A stretch of DNA of 64,000 nt, taken from assembly GCA_000702025.1 (NCBI GenBank), contig JNKJ01000014.1, forward strand, positions 62,001 through 126,000, given 5' to 3'. Made by a program: the position numbers and the translations under genes. How positions within the stretch are numbered: position 1 is the first letter of the stretch; the number at the start of each line of letters is the position of its first letter. Below are positions 52,501-61,431 of the stretch, piece after piece. Under the pieces are notes generated by a model, which was not told the DNA's origin, searched no databases, and saw only the letters and a list, made by a program, of their open reading frames with translations. The stretch is from Blautia schinkii DSM 10518. Lineage in GTDB: Bacteria; Bacillota; Clostridia; Lachnospirales; Lachnospiraceae.

Positions 52501-54561
52501 CTGATAATGCACACTTGCCCGCGCCTTCTCAGGCAGGACTGTATAGAACACCTGCTGGAACCGGTCGTGGGTGAATTGATACATAGTCTGTATACCGGTT
52601 TTCCCATCCTTCTCCATGGGATACACCGCCTCCTGTGCAACCGCAGTAATCAGCCTGCGGTTGATCTCTCTCTCCGGCAGTCCGCAGACAGCGGACAGAT
52701 CTTCCACAGAAAAGCTCTGACCTATACAGGCACCAAATGACAGCAGGGATATTGTTTCCTGCGAAAACTGGTCCAGATTTTCCGTCAGGAAGTCCACTAC
52801 ATTTTCCTGTGCGGGGCAGGCCCGGATTTTCGACTCCTTCCAGCTCCAGGAACCGGTATCCATATTCAGCTTCAGATATCCTTTTGAATGGCACAGCCGC
52901 AGAAACTGCTTCATATAAAATGGATTTCCCTTTGTCTTCCTATAAATGATTTTCGCAAGCTTAGATGCCGTACCCGCCTCCATTTTGAATATATCTCCCA
53001 GCATCTGTACGGTGCTCTGCAGATCCAGCCCTTTCAGGTTTAGCTGCGTGACCCGGCCGCCCCGCTGTATAATTTTATTCTGGCTGAGGATAAGCGGGTG
53101 CTCGTTACTTACCTCATTGTCGCGATAGCACATGACGATCATCAAATTGTGAATATCCTCGTTTTTAAAGAGTTCCTCCAGAATTTCCATGGACCCCATA
53201 TCCGCACGATGCACATCATCCAAAAAAAGAACCAGGGGGTGCTCCGGCGCTGCAAGCAGGGCGAGGAGTTTTTCCAACACGGATTTGAATCGGGTCCGTT
53301 CCTCCAGCGGCCCCATTTCCTCAGGGATTGGATGATCACCGGCCAGCAGGGCCAGTTCCGGTACTTTACCGGTCAGCAAAGCCGCGTCGCTGCCCAAGTA
53401 TTCCGATAATGTCTGTTTCCAATTATGGATGCGCTCCTCCGGCTCCAAAAAAACCATGCTGCAAAATTGTTTGATAGCCTCGAAAAAGGCAAAGTAGGGT
53501 ACGTTGGCGTGATATTGGTCAAATTTTCCTTGCAGAAACATACCGCTTGTCCGCAGAGTCGCCTCCCGAAGCTGATTCACCAGCGAAGTTTTTCCGATTC
53601 CGGAATAGCCGCTGATGGACACAAGAATCCGGGAGCCGGCCGCCACCTCCTTGAAGTCACTCTTAAGCTGGACTATTTCTTCTTCCCGCCCATACAGCCG
53701 GTGGGTGAATTCAAATCGCCGGCTGAAATCCTTTTCGCCAAGAACAAATTCCTTTTCCCTTTGGCACCGCTCCAGATCATAAAGAAGGCCCTCGCTGCTT
53801 AAATAGCGGTCTTTTGCCATTTTAGACAAGAGCTTGTCTATGATGGCCGCAAGCATGGGCGGCACATTTGGCAAAAGCACGCGAAGATCCGGCGGCGTCT
53901 TAGCGATATGAGAAAAGACAAGCTCTGTAGGGGTCTCCGCGTCAAATGGAAAGCTCCCCGTCAGCATCTGATACAGTGTTACGCCCAAGGAATAAAAATC
54001 CGCGCGATAATCCAGCTCCGTGTTTATCCGTCCGGTCTGTTCCGGAGCAATATAGCGAAGAGTCCCCTCAATATTTTCAATTCTGGTCCCCGACATCTGT
54101 TTATGCATAAACATCGAAGAGATACCGAAATCCAGCAGCACCACCCTGCCGGACTCCGCGTCATACATGATATTGGCTGGGTTTACATCTTTGTGGATAA
54201 CGCCCGCCTTGTGGATGTCCCGCAGGCCCAACACCAACTGTTCCGAAATCCGATAGAAATCCGACATCTCCAGAGCTCCCTGTTTGAGCAGCCTGCTCAA
54301 CGTGATTCCCGGACAGAATTCCTCCACCAGATAGCAGCGACCGTCCAGTGTAACCTCGCCAAGAGCCTTTACCGCATGGGGACTGTCTACCCGCTGCATG
54401 ATCTGATATTCCCTCCGCAGCCGTTCCATGGCCTCTTGAGTCATATGCTCCTGGCCTCCAGTCTTAAGAACCACCCAGCTGCCTGTGCTGCCATCCTTTC
54501 CGCGCAGCAGCTTGCTGGATGGAGAGACATAGATCACTTCTAAATTTGTATATTTATACAT
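49564..54561 (-). CDS. Giant signalling protein: Ser/Thr kinase-AAA ATPase-helical repeats-GAF-GGDEF
   Basis: 1665 residues. N-terminal protein-kinase domain (about 1-270): Lys in VVLK (33), catalytic loop VIHKDVNPANIM, DFGISS and APEQTGR; the glycine loop is degenerate. Next an AAA/STAND ATPase with GYSGIGKTSL (near 310) and LVLFLDDVHRAD, followed by ~700 residues of helical TPR-like repeats. Then a GAF domain (about 1290-1470) and a GGDEF diguanylate cyclase with intact MGGDEF (motif 1572-1576) and the inhibitory RGSD site five residues before it. ATG 54561 preferred over GTG 54591 because GGATAGG precedes it. No transmembrane segment; cytosolic. Divergent from the regulator at 54835. Confidence 0.92.
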   Translation of the reverse strand: MYKYTNLEVIYVSPSSKLLRGKDGSTGSWVVLKTGGQEHMTQEAMERLRREYQIMQRVDSPHAVKALGEVTLDGRCYLVEEFCPGITLSRLLKQGALEMSDFYRISEQLVLGLRDIHKAGVIHKDVNPANIMYDAESGRVVLLDFGISSMFMHKQMSGTRIENIEGTLRYIAPEQTGRINTELDYRADFYSLGVTLYQMLTGSFPFDAETPTELVFSHIAKTPPDLRVLLPNVPPMLAAIIDKLLSKMAKDRYLSSEGLLYDLERCQREKEFVLGEKDFSRRFEFTHRLYGREEEIVQLKSDFKEVAAGSRILVSISGYSGIGKTSLVNQLREATLRTSGMFLQGKFDQYHANVPYFAFFEAIKQFCSMVFLEPEERIHNWKQTLSEYLGSDAALLTGKVPELALLAGDHPIPEEMGPLEERTRFKSVLEKLLALLAAPEHPLVLFLDDVHRADMGSMEILEELFKNEDIHNLMIVMCYRDNEVSNEHPLILSQNKIIQRGGRVTQLNLKGLDLQSTVQMLGDIFKMEAGTASKLAKIIYRKTKGNPFYMKQFLRLCHSKGYLKLNMDTGSWSWKESKIRACPAQENVVDFLTENLDQFSQETISLLSFGACIGQSFSVEDLSAVCGLPEREINRRLITAVAQEAVYPMEKDGKTGIQTMYQFTHDRFQQVFYTVLPEKARASVHYQLGKRYEERARAVGDLDERVFEIADHYAMGLGEAADQEERRRIQEFLLGTAHRCGLVSAFDTAERYLNLLLSQTELNSPENSLFLTKIYMEYHAALCNLVKEEECDRIYGMLCNLVTEPTELVDSCCLQISSYSNRGRYEDAFEIGIALLGKLGVTFPGENIKLTLEQEIASFYQERKALGAEDILNIKEAEDPVEAEISKLLCRLCGPTFFFNPDYSYWTVFTAVRRMFRHGYTPHALQMYSNLMMPLGELRRDYRTCYAAGRSAMRLAEKHQYREVIYSIYCMFALHTGHWYEDVVNEIPYAKESIKGNAQMGDFEYACYGYYGLMMAVMDSAAHVEELWNEVLAGVKFAEKTGSDHALGSFLSFQQLCRSVRGELSLTGSFDGDDFSEQAHLTRFTHNLQAISYYHVIRALSAVIYRDYPTAFRLCREAVPLLPYVSSFYNVALHNFLYSLSICQILENGDCESETRHQLLRVLKENQDWMKERSNDAYSNYGHLYLVIEAERKAADGCTREALQLYEEALEAAEKHDRSLHHAILCDVTALRYEKLGAKSAARHYLTVTYRLYGHWGAEGKCARMRQDYPEMAGLWKDDSLQGMLSEESIRTTASLDMRSVLKASQAISEELELKGILEKLIHSLLECAGAQHIYYLSQIDSGYEIQSEGHSGAKDVCIVSKRPAEDRNIPLSIVSYVERTLVAVILEDAEKSRVFGKDMHIQENRCKSVLCMPILSKGELKGILYMENNLAAGVFDQRRKENLMPIAAQLAISLENAYLYEHLRFLVDERTKALQEEIKVRKRAEEKLAHMANYDVLTGLPNRRLFHKILSRLLLEAETNGHWLAVLYMDLDGFKEINDTYGHEKGDLVLEETARRLIRAVRGSDTVSRMGGDEFVLLLSRVMADEEIQHVCERILSEIREPFRIAEDLCVEMTASIGVSVYPRDGQNAKELLAFADHAMYSIKRSDKNHYSFTRQLPEEKGSP

Positions 54562-54780
54562 TACACACCTATCCCTTTCCACGAAAAGCACCCTACCTTA
54601 ATACCGGTGTATATTATTCACATTACGCATGACATAAGTTCGTCATTTTTATTGACACAATTTGGATTTCAAAAGTATTTTATTAAAGAATACTTCTTTT
54701 TTCGGCAAAATTCAAGGTCTTATCTGCAATTGACAATGACATTTTAGTGTCATTTCTAATGACATTTTGTATGAATTTTG
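54562..54780. promoter_or_regulatory. Cluster of ATGACA/TGTCAT half-sites in a divergent promoter region
   Basis: ATGACA at 54629-54634, 54736-54741 and 54759-54764; TGTCAT at 54748-54753; CGTCAT at 54641-54646; TTGACA at 54652-54657. The right-hand group is ATGACA-N6-TGTCAT-N5-ATGACA, i.e. overlapping inverted repeats, just upstream of the regulator's promoter. Probably bound by that regulator. Confidence 0.55.
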
Positions 54781-54809
54781 TTGCAAACTTAATCACTTTA
54801 CTGTATACT
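54781..54809 (+). promoter_or_regulatory. Promoter of the 500-residue regulator
   Basis: TTGCAA (54781-54786), 17-bp spacer, TATACT (54804-54809). Confidence 0.75.
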
Positions 54810-54834
54810 GGTATAAAAAAAGGAGGATCAGGCT

Positions 54835-56337
54835 GTGCAGTTCTATGAAAAGCTAATTTTTGTTATGAATTTGACTCAAACGACGAACCGGGAGCTGGCA
54901 ATGGCAGCGCATGTAGACCCCTCCATCATCAGCCGCTTCCGCAGCGGGAAGAGAGGGCTCCCGCGCAATCTGGAGCCGCTGCACAGTATGGCGGATTTCC
55001 TTGCCGAGCGCTGTACCGGCGAATATCAGAGAAGAGCTCTGTCAGAGATGGCGGGGGTCAGACGGATTCTCATGGACAAGCAGGATCAGCTGTCAGAATT
55101 TCTATTTTACTGGCTGTGCGGTGACGCGGACAGAGTGGACCGCTTCATGCGCAGCTTTGAATCGCTGACCATCAAGGGAGTTGCATCCAACTCCACCTTG
55201 GAAGCTGCAGCGGTCAACCGTAAAGGGAATTTTATTCATTTTGGAAATGAGGGGAAGCGTGCCGCGGTGCGGTCCATATACCAACATTTACTGGCCCGGC
55301 AGGAACCAGGTACGATTTGTATTCTTGCCGATGAGGCGGACAATTGGCTGATGGAGGATTATGATTTCACCTCCCAAATGCAGACCTGGCTGCTGCACTG
55401 TATCCAACGGGGCTTTCAAATCTGCCACATCATACCGCCAATCTACTCGGGCGATCAGATTCTGGAATCCCTGGCCCGCTGGATTCCGCTTTACATGACC
55501 GGCAAGGTAAAAGCCTACTTTTATCCTCATATACGTGACCGCCTTTACCGACACACCATCATCATGGAGCCTGGACAAATTGCAATCGCGTCACATTCCA
55601 TGGCGAGTGATTCCAACACCTACGCCACGATGCTGACCACAGATCCGGGACTGCTGCGGGCCATGGACTCAGAGTTTCAGGCCTACCTTGCCCTGTGCCG
55701 TCCTATGCTGAATACCTACTCGGAGCCCCAAAAGCTGTTCCAGTGCTTTATGAAATTCCTATCGCCCCAGGGCTTCCGGATTCAAAAGCTGATCTCCTTA
55801 TCTGCAGTGACCGCGCCTTTCGAACTTGTCGCGGACTCCATTGACAAAAGAGAAGATCCCGAACAGAAACGCCTGGGTAAGCTTTACCTCCAGAAGATGA
55901 AGCGTCTTGAACAGGAGCAGGACCAGTACAATCTGATTGATATCGTGCACCTCGCCAGCGCTGATCAGGTGCGTGCCGGCACAGTACCCATCACCGCCAC
56001 CTGCTGGTCGACCGGGGCTCTTTACTACACCCCGGAGACCTATACCCTGCACTTGAAGAAGATCCTTTATATTTTGGACACTCATAAAAGTTATCACTTC
56101 ATCCCCATAGAAGGGCCCGTTGAACAGGAGAGCTCCCTAATGGTAAAAGAAAATCACAGAGCTCTTCTGGTGCATGCCTCGGAGCCCTTTACTGTCTTTG
56201 AGATATCCCAGCCTGAGATCGTAGCCCTATACCGGGAGTATCTGCTTCGCCTGGCGGAGAAAGTGGGATATGCCGGTATTCACCGTACAAAGATTAAGTC
56301 CCGGCTCCGGGAACTGATCCGGGAGCTGGAGGATTAA
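54835..56337 (+). CDS. HTH regulator with large uncharacterised C-terminal domain
   Basis: 500 residues. The N-terminal 55 residues form a Cro/C1-like helix-turn-helix (TNRELAMAAHVDPSIISRF then RSGKRGLP). The remaining ~440 residues are not a domain I recognise; they contain mixed helix/strand segments and no transmembrane helix. GTG start with AGGAGGATCAGGCT before it. Divergent from the giant kinase/cyclase gene, so it probably regulates it and perhaps itself through the ATGACA sites. Confidence 0.75.
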   Translation: MQFYEKLIFVMNLTQTTNRELAMAAHVDPSIISRFRSGKRGLPRNLEPLHSMADFLAERCTGEYQRRALSEMAGVRRILMDKQDQLSEFLFYWLCGDADRVDRFMRSFESLTIKGVASNSTLEAAAVNRKGNFIHFGNEGKRAAVRSIYQHLLARQEPGTICILADEADNWLMEDYDFTSQMQTWLLHCIQRGFQICHIIPPIYSGDQILESLARWIPLYMTGKVKAYFYPHIRDRLYRHTIIMEPGQIAIASHSMASDSNTYATMLTTDPGLLRAMDSEFQAYLALCRPMLNTYSEPQKLFQCFMKFLSPQGFRIQKLISLSAVTAPFELVADSIDKREDPEQKRLGKLYLQKMKRLEQEQDQYNLIDIVHLASADQVRAGTVPITATCWSTGALYYTPETYTLHLKKILYILDTHKSYHFIPIEGPVEQESSLMVKENHRALLVHASEPFTVFEISQPEIVALYREYLLRLAEKVGYAGIHRTKIKSRLRELIRELED

Positions 56338-56550
56338 AACATTAATCTGAAAAACGACGATATTTCAATGAATTCCGCGGTCTTTTACAAACCGGGTTAG
56401 TGACCGCCGATGGGGAGGAAGGGCTTTTCCGATGAGATCAGACAGATTGGAAATGCACGCGACACAGATATCCCCATCATAGATGCCATGTGCGGGTACA
56501 TGAGCGATCACTTGCCCAAGAGGGTAAAATGAGAAAACTCCCAGAGGACG
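56338..56550. other. Intergenic, possible receiver-domain remnant, hairpin
   Basis: The plus strand holds a short open stretch ending at TGA 56530 that includes DTDIPIIDAM and MSDHLPKRV. It is faintly like the end of a receiver domain (IPIIAMTA, DHLAKP), with a deletion; weak evidence. The hairpin CTCCCAG / CTGGGAG (56538-56565), followed by TTTTCTC on the minus strand, probably terminates the fragment to its right. Confidence 0.3.
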
Positions 56551-56706
56551 TTATTCCCCTGGGAGCACTCCGAACTTATAACCAACTTCCCTAACCATGT
56601 GGATATACCTTGGACGCCTTAAATCCGGCTCCAGATTCTTACGCAGACTACTGATGAGACAGTAGATGACTATATCTATCTCTTCCAAACATATCTTACT
56701 CGTCAT
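56551..56706 (-). pseudogene. C-terminal fragment of an OmpR-type response regulator
   Basis: A 51-codon frame whose sequence YCLISSLRKNLEPD, RRPRYIHMVREVGYKF is the end of an OmpR winged helix (compare VDVHISRLRKKLEPDP, NPRYIxTVRGVGYRF). The receiver domain and linker are absent. It begins directly after the stop of the methyltransferase remnant, so a deletion joined the two. Confidence 0.75.
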
Positions 56707-57058
56707 TTATGGTGTCAGTTTCGCTACGGCAATCAATCTCCGGCTGTCTGCATCATAGGGACTCCTATCGTAATCGCCGTATATTTTAATATTGGTGAAT
56801 CCAGTCCTAGACAGCATCATGCAAATTCTTTTCCGCTATTTTCAACATGGAGTGAGAATAATCGGAGCCCCAAGCCTGATACCCCATCTGCGATAACATA
56901 TACAAATGCTGCCCCGTTCCGCAGGCGCAGTCTAAAACAGTCTTGACGTTATGCTCAGTAAACAGCTTATGGAAGAAGTTTTTCTCATCTCCTAAATAGC
57001 TTTCAATAGGGCCAAATTCGTCATAATCAAATGCGAATTTTTTATAAATATCTTTCAT
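56707..57058 (-). pseudogene. SAM-dependent methyltransferase with large internal deletion
   Basis: The first ~85 residues are a normal class I methyltransferase start, including motif I VLDCACGTGQHL and GSDYSHSML. They run into a stop at TAG 56807. The family's C-terminus (SRTGFTNIKIYGDYD, then SPYDADSRRLIAVAKL) follows immediately in another frame, ending at 56707. Full-length relatives are about 240-250 residues, so some 120-130 residues are missing at the junction near 56,812. ATG 57058 follows CCGGAGGAAATC. Confidence 0.8.
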
Positions 57059-57375
57059 GATTTCCTCCGGCAAATGGTATCAGCTAAAATGGCCACGACC
57101 GCAATTGTTCCAAACAATCCCCACGGAATGATCCAGGATATACCCGCAGGCATTTCAAACCGATAGCTTGCCGCTATCCCTAAAATGACAGCTATAACGC
57201 TTGTCCCGCACCCTACAACACGGCAGAGTCTTTTCTCATTGTATTTTTGCTTTTTCTCTTTTGGCAGCAAATTGTATCCGGCAATCAAAAAACTGCCTTT
57301 CCCCAACAGCAAAACAATTGATATGACGCCAAGTATACAAACGATGCTCCAAGGCACCCATATTGCAGTGTTCAT
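57055..57375 (-). CDS. DUF3784-like small membrane protein
   Basis: 106 residues with three predicted transmembrane segments (about 7-25, 53-70, 79-98) and the motif GKGSFLIAGYNLLPKEKKQKYNEKRLCR between the first two (only its first part, GKGSFLIAGYN, is diagnostic), typical of DUF3784. Function unknown. It appears intact amid decayed genes and its stop overlaps the start of the methyltransferase remnant. Confidence 0.7.
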   Translation of the reverse strand: MNTAIWVPWSIVCILGVISIVLLLGKGSFLIAGYNLLPKEKKQKYNEKRLCRVVGCGTSVIAVILGIAASYRFEMPAGISWIIPWGLFGTIAVVAILADTICRRKS

Positions 57376-57378
57376 TGT

Positions 57379-57844
57379 CTACCTCCTCTTCATCATGTTT
57401 CTTCCAACCAATCCAATAAATTTCATTCGAGACAAATCAAAAATTGGAAGTCGGGAACTACTGTCTGCCTCGCCCATTTGTGGGCGTATGGAGAATGCAA
57501 GCTGCCCTTTGAAAACAGAAAACTGTGCGTTCACACCATCCTTATTTCATCTTGCGTCAAGGCGTATCCATTTTTTTGTATTTTTGAATGTATACGCCAT
57601 TTAATCCATGACCAGCTTTTAGCACTTCCGACGCGGCGCATGTGATGATATCCTCGTTTATATCTGCCGAATGTGAAATGTTGTCTCGAACAAATTCATA
57701 AGCCGATTTAATAAACGCTAACTCATTCTCTGCCTTTTGAAATAATGTATCAGCCAGTTTTTCAACAGCTTCGTTTCCATAATCAATCACATCGTCATGC
57801 TTTAAGTATTCATCGACTCTATTTGCGTACGGTACTATATTCAT
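57379..57844 (-). pseudogene. Decayed transglutaminase-like protein
   Basis: The frame starts at ATG 57844 with NIVPYANRVDEYL and reaches VRDNISHSADINEDIITCAA, the segment preceding the catalytic Cys in transglutaminase-like proteins. The catalytic region is missing: AGHG is joined straight to LNGVYIQKY. A further frameshift in an A-run near 57,573 and a TGA (GGA to TGA) follow. The old frame can still be traced through NKDGVNAQFS and LAFSIRPQMGEAD to TAG 57379. Deletion, frameshift and nonsense changes together mean it is dead. Confidence 0.75.
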
Positions 57845-57888
57845 CTTTCCCTCTATAACTTTCTTTTTTTCTCAGCTCATCCTGGAAG

Positions 57889-58110
57889 TTACGTTGTCAA
57901 TTTCTTTTCTATTTCAGCTATGTCTTTTTCAATCAGTGGACGAAAACTGTTCTTGTATTTCGATAAATCAGCACAACGCAAACATGAGAATATTACTGGA
58001 ATTTATTGTGGCTTTGCTGAACCAACCTGTGCAAGAGCCTTTATGCACTGTCTGGCTGTTATTGGCTTTTCATCCGTTATATGTGCAAGAAAATGGGAAT
58101 TTGTGGTTAG
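57889..58110 (-). pseudogene. C-terminal remnant of a HEAT-repeat protein
   Basis: Minus-strand translation reads HFLAHITDEKPITARQCIKA, LAQVGSAKPQ, then TAA (58005-58003), then in the same frame DLSKYKNSFRPLIEKDIAEI to TAA 57889. This is the C-terminus of a HEAT-repeat family common in Lachnospiraceae; the internal stop probably replaced a Tyr codon. The 5' part is absent. Confidence 0.65.
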
Positions 58111-58454
58111 ACGATATTCTCACCCAAAATTATTTTAGGCATTGTAGTTAAACATCTGTTCCAACGTTTGTAAAACTTCTCTATACCAAGTTTAGATACT
58201 CTTGCATGAGCTTCTTCATTTTCTAATACCCAATACAACACATATGTTACCTTGCCTACATTTCTCGTGAGTCGAACAGGCAATTCACCCTCTTTAACCG
58301 CATTAAAATCTTTTTGTCGATGAGTACGTTTTATATAATGTACATCAATGCACCCATCTTGTTGTAAATAAAATTCGGCAACTTCTTTCATTAGTTCTTC
58401 TATTTCATCTAATTTGGTTAATTTCGCTTCATATATGCATATTTCATTAAACAT
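58107..58454 (-). CDS. Small protein, possibly ABM-like dimeric alpha/beta barrel
   Basis: 115 residues. The layout (N-terminal strand, LDEIEELMKEVAEFYLQQDG helix, central HYIKRTH strand, later LYWVLENEEAHARV) resembles antibiotic-biosynthesis-monooxygenase-like proteins, with an extra insertion. Weak assignment. ATG 58454 follows GAGGAGGTGTTTT. Confidence 0.5.
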   Translation of the reverse strand: MFNEICIYEAKLTKLDEIEELMKEVAEFYLQQDGCIDVHYIKRTHRQKDFNAVKEGELPVRLTRNVGKVTYVLYWVLENEEAHARVSKLGIEKFYKRWNRCLTTMPKIILGENIV

Positions 58455-58562
58455 AAAACACCTCCTCAACTCCCGATTTTCGTACAGTCCAGCTCCCCGA
58501 CAATCCGGAACTTATTTTGTGTTTTGAATTAACCGATAGGCTTCTTTTGCATAATCAGCATT

Positions 58563-59290
58563 TTAGAGAAACAAGTTAGGAAGTTCATCTATTCTGTGAA
58601 CATCATTACAACAATACTGCACAACGCATGTAACAATCGTTTCGATATTTTTCCCACATTTATTAAACAATTCCGCAGATTTAATCCAATTATCCTGCTT
58701 ATATGCCAGCCCTAATTCATGGATAATTACTGCAAGAATATCATAATTTGCACAGTATGGTATATCAGCTTCTTTAACTCCCATAATCTGATTTGGCACT
58801 TTAGGTACTTTTCCCATATATTCAGTAATAGAAATAAGAGTTTTTCTATAATCTTCTTCTGAAAATTTCTTCTTCCATTTCGGAAGTTCTCTTGCAATTT
58901 TTTCGTAGGCAGAAATTCCGAGAATATACGGTTTTTCCTTAAGCTGTCTTTCCGCTTTTTTTAACAGACAATTGCAACTAAGGGTATATTTATCTGGCAG
59001 ATTTTCGCTTAATCGGATTTTAATAAATCCATTTTTGTCGCCCACCCCGTTTTTCTCAATATTCTAAGCCAGTTCCAAATCACTAACAGCAAGTTCTATC
59101 ATATCTTCCCGGTCGCAATCATATATCAAAACACAATTCTTTACTTCATCATATCTAGTCATTATAACATAATGTATAGGTATATTTTCACTATTGTTCA
59201 TTTTAATAAAAACGGCTTCACCAAAACTTCCCAATGCAAGAAGAAAACCCTCTGGAATAGATTGATTTGTTCTTGTTGCATATAAATCTT
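58563..59290 (-). pseudogene. Remnant of a BtrH-like (BtrH_N/DUF4872) protein
   Basis: An open frame from about 59,045 to 58,563 includes ILGISAYEKIARELPKWKKK, like the DUF4872 half of BtrH-type proteins. The same frame continues upstream with HYVIMTRYDEVKNCVLIYD and SDLELA, resembling the BtrH_N half, interrupted by TAG at 59066-59064 where Trp is expected after Ala. The 5' end is lost in another remnant. Family call moderate to low; the in-frame stop is certain. Confidence 0.5.
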
Positions 59291-59437
59291 CAATTTCACT
59301 ACAACATCCAGCGTTTCCAGCTCCATGTTATGATAGCACACGATTGGGCCGCTGCTGGGCAAAGCGGCGCTTTCCTCAATCAGCGTGAGAATGCTGTTTA
59401 CCGTGATTTCAAATATTTTGCCATTTTCATCCTCCAT
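59276..59437 (-). other. Unassigned coding-like fragment
   Basis: MEDENGKIFEITVNSILTLI, then SSGPIVCYHNMELETLDVVV in one frame, which then runs out of frame into the BtrH-like remnant. The GPxxxYHN...LDVVV pattern faintly recalls GyrI-like/AraC effector-binding domains. Too short to name with confidence; probably a gene fragment left by a deletion. Confidence 0.3.
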
Positions 59438-59438
59438 T

Positions 59439-60089
59439 TCAATGTGGTTTATTGATTGGATACAAGGTGAAAAGGGACAGTCCATCAGGGGCATGATTTG
59501 CTGCCGCCTCCGTGCCCGCCAGATACATGCAATGCCCTTCCTTTGCCTTTCCGTCTGAAATATCAATTCCAGGCGCCTTCGTCCTGCCGGTCTGCTGATA
59601 GGGGTTGATCGTTTCCACGATGCCGTCATGCCAGAATAGGGAGCCTCCTTTGTTTTGAGTAAAATACAGGGGTCGTTTGGACACTTCTTCAGCCGACATT
59701 CCCTGGGCGAAAAAGCGTCTGATCACCGTAGTCATATCCTCTGCAATTTCCACAATATGCTTGTCCGGGTCATACACCCGGATGTCGCGCTGTCCCCATG
59801 GATATTCCCTGATTTCATGAACCCACTGCAGGCTGGGTATGCGTTTCAGCTCAGCGTACACCTGGTCCAAATCTTCCACTTCAAAATACACCTGGAAGTT
59901 ATGTGACTGCTCTTTCACGCTATCGGAAGCTATGCCGACAATATCAGCATACCCCTGCTGCAGAGAAAAGCCCTCAAAGGCTACATGTTCGCCAATATCC
60001 ATGACAGCGTTTTGATGAAGCACGGTTTCATAAAAGCTCTTAGAGGCGGATATATCCTTAACCGCCAAAAGGCAACCTTGATATTTCAT
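59439..60089 (-). CDS. VOC/glyoxalase-family protein with foreign C-terminal tail
   Basis: 216 residues. Residues 1-125 are a glyoxalase-fold domain (MKYQGCLLAVKDISASKSFY at the start, VYDPDKHIVEIAEDM at its end), followed by RFFAQGMSAEEVSKR, where relatives normally end within ~20 residues. The last ~75 residues do not resemble the family and run to the edge of other remnants, so the tail is probably read-through into unrelated DNA. GAGGAGGAATAAAAAC precedes the ATG. It starts four bases after the truncated AraC gene. Confidence 0.65.
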   Translation of the reverse strand: MKYQGCLLAVKDISASKSFYETVLHQNAVMDIGEHVAFEGFSLQQGYADIVGIASDSVKEQSHNFQVYFEVEDLDQVYAELKRIPSLQWVHEIREYPWGQRDIRVYDPDKHIVEIAEDMTTVIRRFFAQGMSAEEVSKRPLYFTQNKGGSLFWHDGIVETINPYQQTGRTKAPGIDISDGKAKEGHCMYLAGTEAAANHAPDGLSLFTLYPINKPH

Positions 60090-60093
60090 GTTT

Positions 60094-60792
60094 TTATTCC
60101 TCCTTCGAGGAAATGATACGATAAATTTCCGTCCCGTGATAGTAAAAATCCGACATGGTCCTCAAATACTTTTGAGGGCTGACACCGCTGATGGCCTTAA
60201 AATCTTTATCAAAATGGGCCTGGTCAAAGTATCCGGCCTGCTGGGACAATGCCGCAAAGAAGGAGGGCGATGTTTGAATGTGTTTCAGTACATAGTTAAA
60301 GCGGGTCAGGCGGGCAAAATTCTTCATGCTCATTCCAATCTGTGTAAGAAACAAGCGGCCTAACTGCCGTTCACTGTAACAGCACTGCCGGGCGACCTCT
60401 TTCATTTTTATTTGACCATGGCTGTTTGAAATCAGGGCGGCGGCGGATTGCAGGGCATCTGAAACAATCATATCTTCCATACGCCGGTACAAAATTTTGT
60501 CGCAGGCACCCACCAGCTCCATTACGGTTTTTGACGACAGAAAGGCTTGGTGCAGCGCCCCATAAAGCTCGTTGTCAATATCCCCAAGCGAAAGGCGTTT
60601 GTCAGCAAACTCCGCCTGATTTTTACCAGTGATTTGATACAGCCCATAAGGCGAAAGCTGGATCAGCAGCAGCATTCGATAACCGTTTGGCTCCGCACCC
60701 AGTGATATGGGCATTGTTGTCGCTCCCCACAGTTCGGCTCTGATAGAAAAACCGTCGAATGCAAGCGACAGGATTTGGCAGGCATTCGGCAT
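60094..60792 (-). pseudogene. AraC-family regulator, N-terminally truncated
   Basis: The C-terminal ~110 residues are a complete AraC double helix-turn-helix: IKMKEVARQCCYSERQLGRL and AGYFDQAHFDKDFKAISGVS. The N-terminal domain starts abruptly within the family's PDGC segment (here MPNACQILSLAF), so about 40-50 residues are missing. The upstream sequence belongs to an FtsX permease fragment in a different frame. A shortened protein from ATG 60792 could still be made; activity is doubtful. Confidence 0.65.
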
Positions 60793-61431
60793 GAGCGTGT
60801 GAAATGGTATTGTAGATGTTCTGCGGAACAATTAAGATGAAAGATGAAATAATCAGCACCGCAAGCATGGTCACATAGAGCTTTTTTCGGGAGAGCACAT
60901 CCTTGACGCCGAGGAAAATATTGCGCGAAAGGAACCGGTTTTCACTGAGACGAAAGCCCTTTGCCGCTTTTGCTTTTTCGGCGGGCGCACCAAACCTCAA
61001 TGCCTGCGCCGCCGGCAGTTTGCGAAACCGCCGTAAAACGGTTTTCACATACCACATCACCACAAGGAAGATTACTAAAGCGCTGAGGAACCCTATGAGC
61101 GGTGCAGCCGCGCCCCGTCCGCTGTCTCCCATGTAAAGGCTCATATTCGCCATCAGCGGCGTGTAAAGAAGAAGGGAAAGTAAAAATCCCTAAACACAGG
61201 CAGCCTCGCCGCGAAATAATCCGATTGAAACGCCGGGTCATTCAAACGAAACTCAATGAGATATTCCATGCTGCCAAAGCTTTCCAGGTCCTTAAAATCG
61301 TTTTCGCTCACAAGAAACCGCTTGGAACCTGCAACATCAGCGTTCATGGCGGAATCCCGCAGAAACCCGGCGACTGTGAGCGACACACTGCCCACAGTCA
61401 GAGTGTCTCCTGATTTTGCGCTGCCGTCCAT
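60793..61431 (-). pseudogene. FtsX-type permease fragment
   Basis: Minus-strand coding begins mid-domain with SGDTLTVGSVSLTVAGFLRD and MEYLIEFRLNDPAF (extracellular part). It shifts frame by one base in a T-run near 61,188, then continues through LYTPLM, the TM segment FLSALVIFLVVMWYV, LPAAQALRFGAP and a second TM IISSFILIVP, and breaks off at YNTISH, joined to the AraC remnant. Both ends are deletion junctions. Confidence 0.7.

Noticed and set aside
57920-58138. 72-codon plus-strand frame
   Set aside because: The opposite strand reads as a HEAT-repeat protein C-terminus (HITDEKPITARQC, PLIEKDIAEI), so this frame is its shadow.
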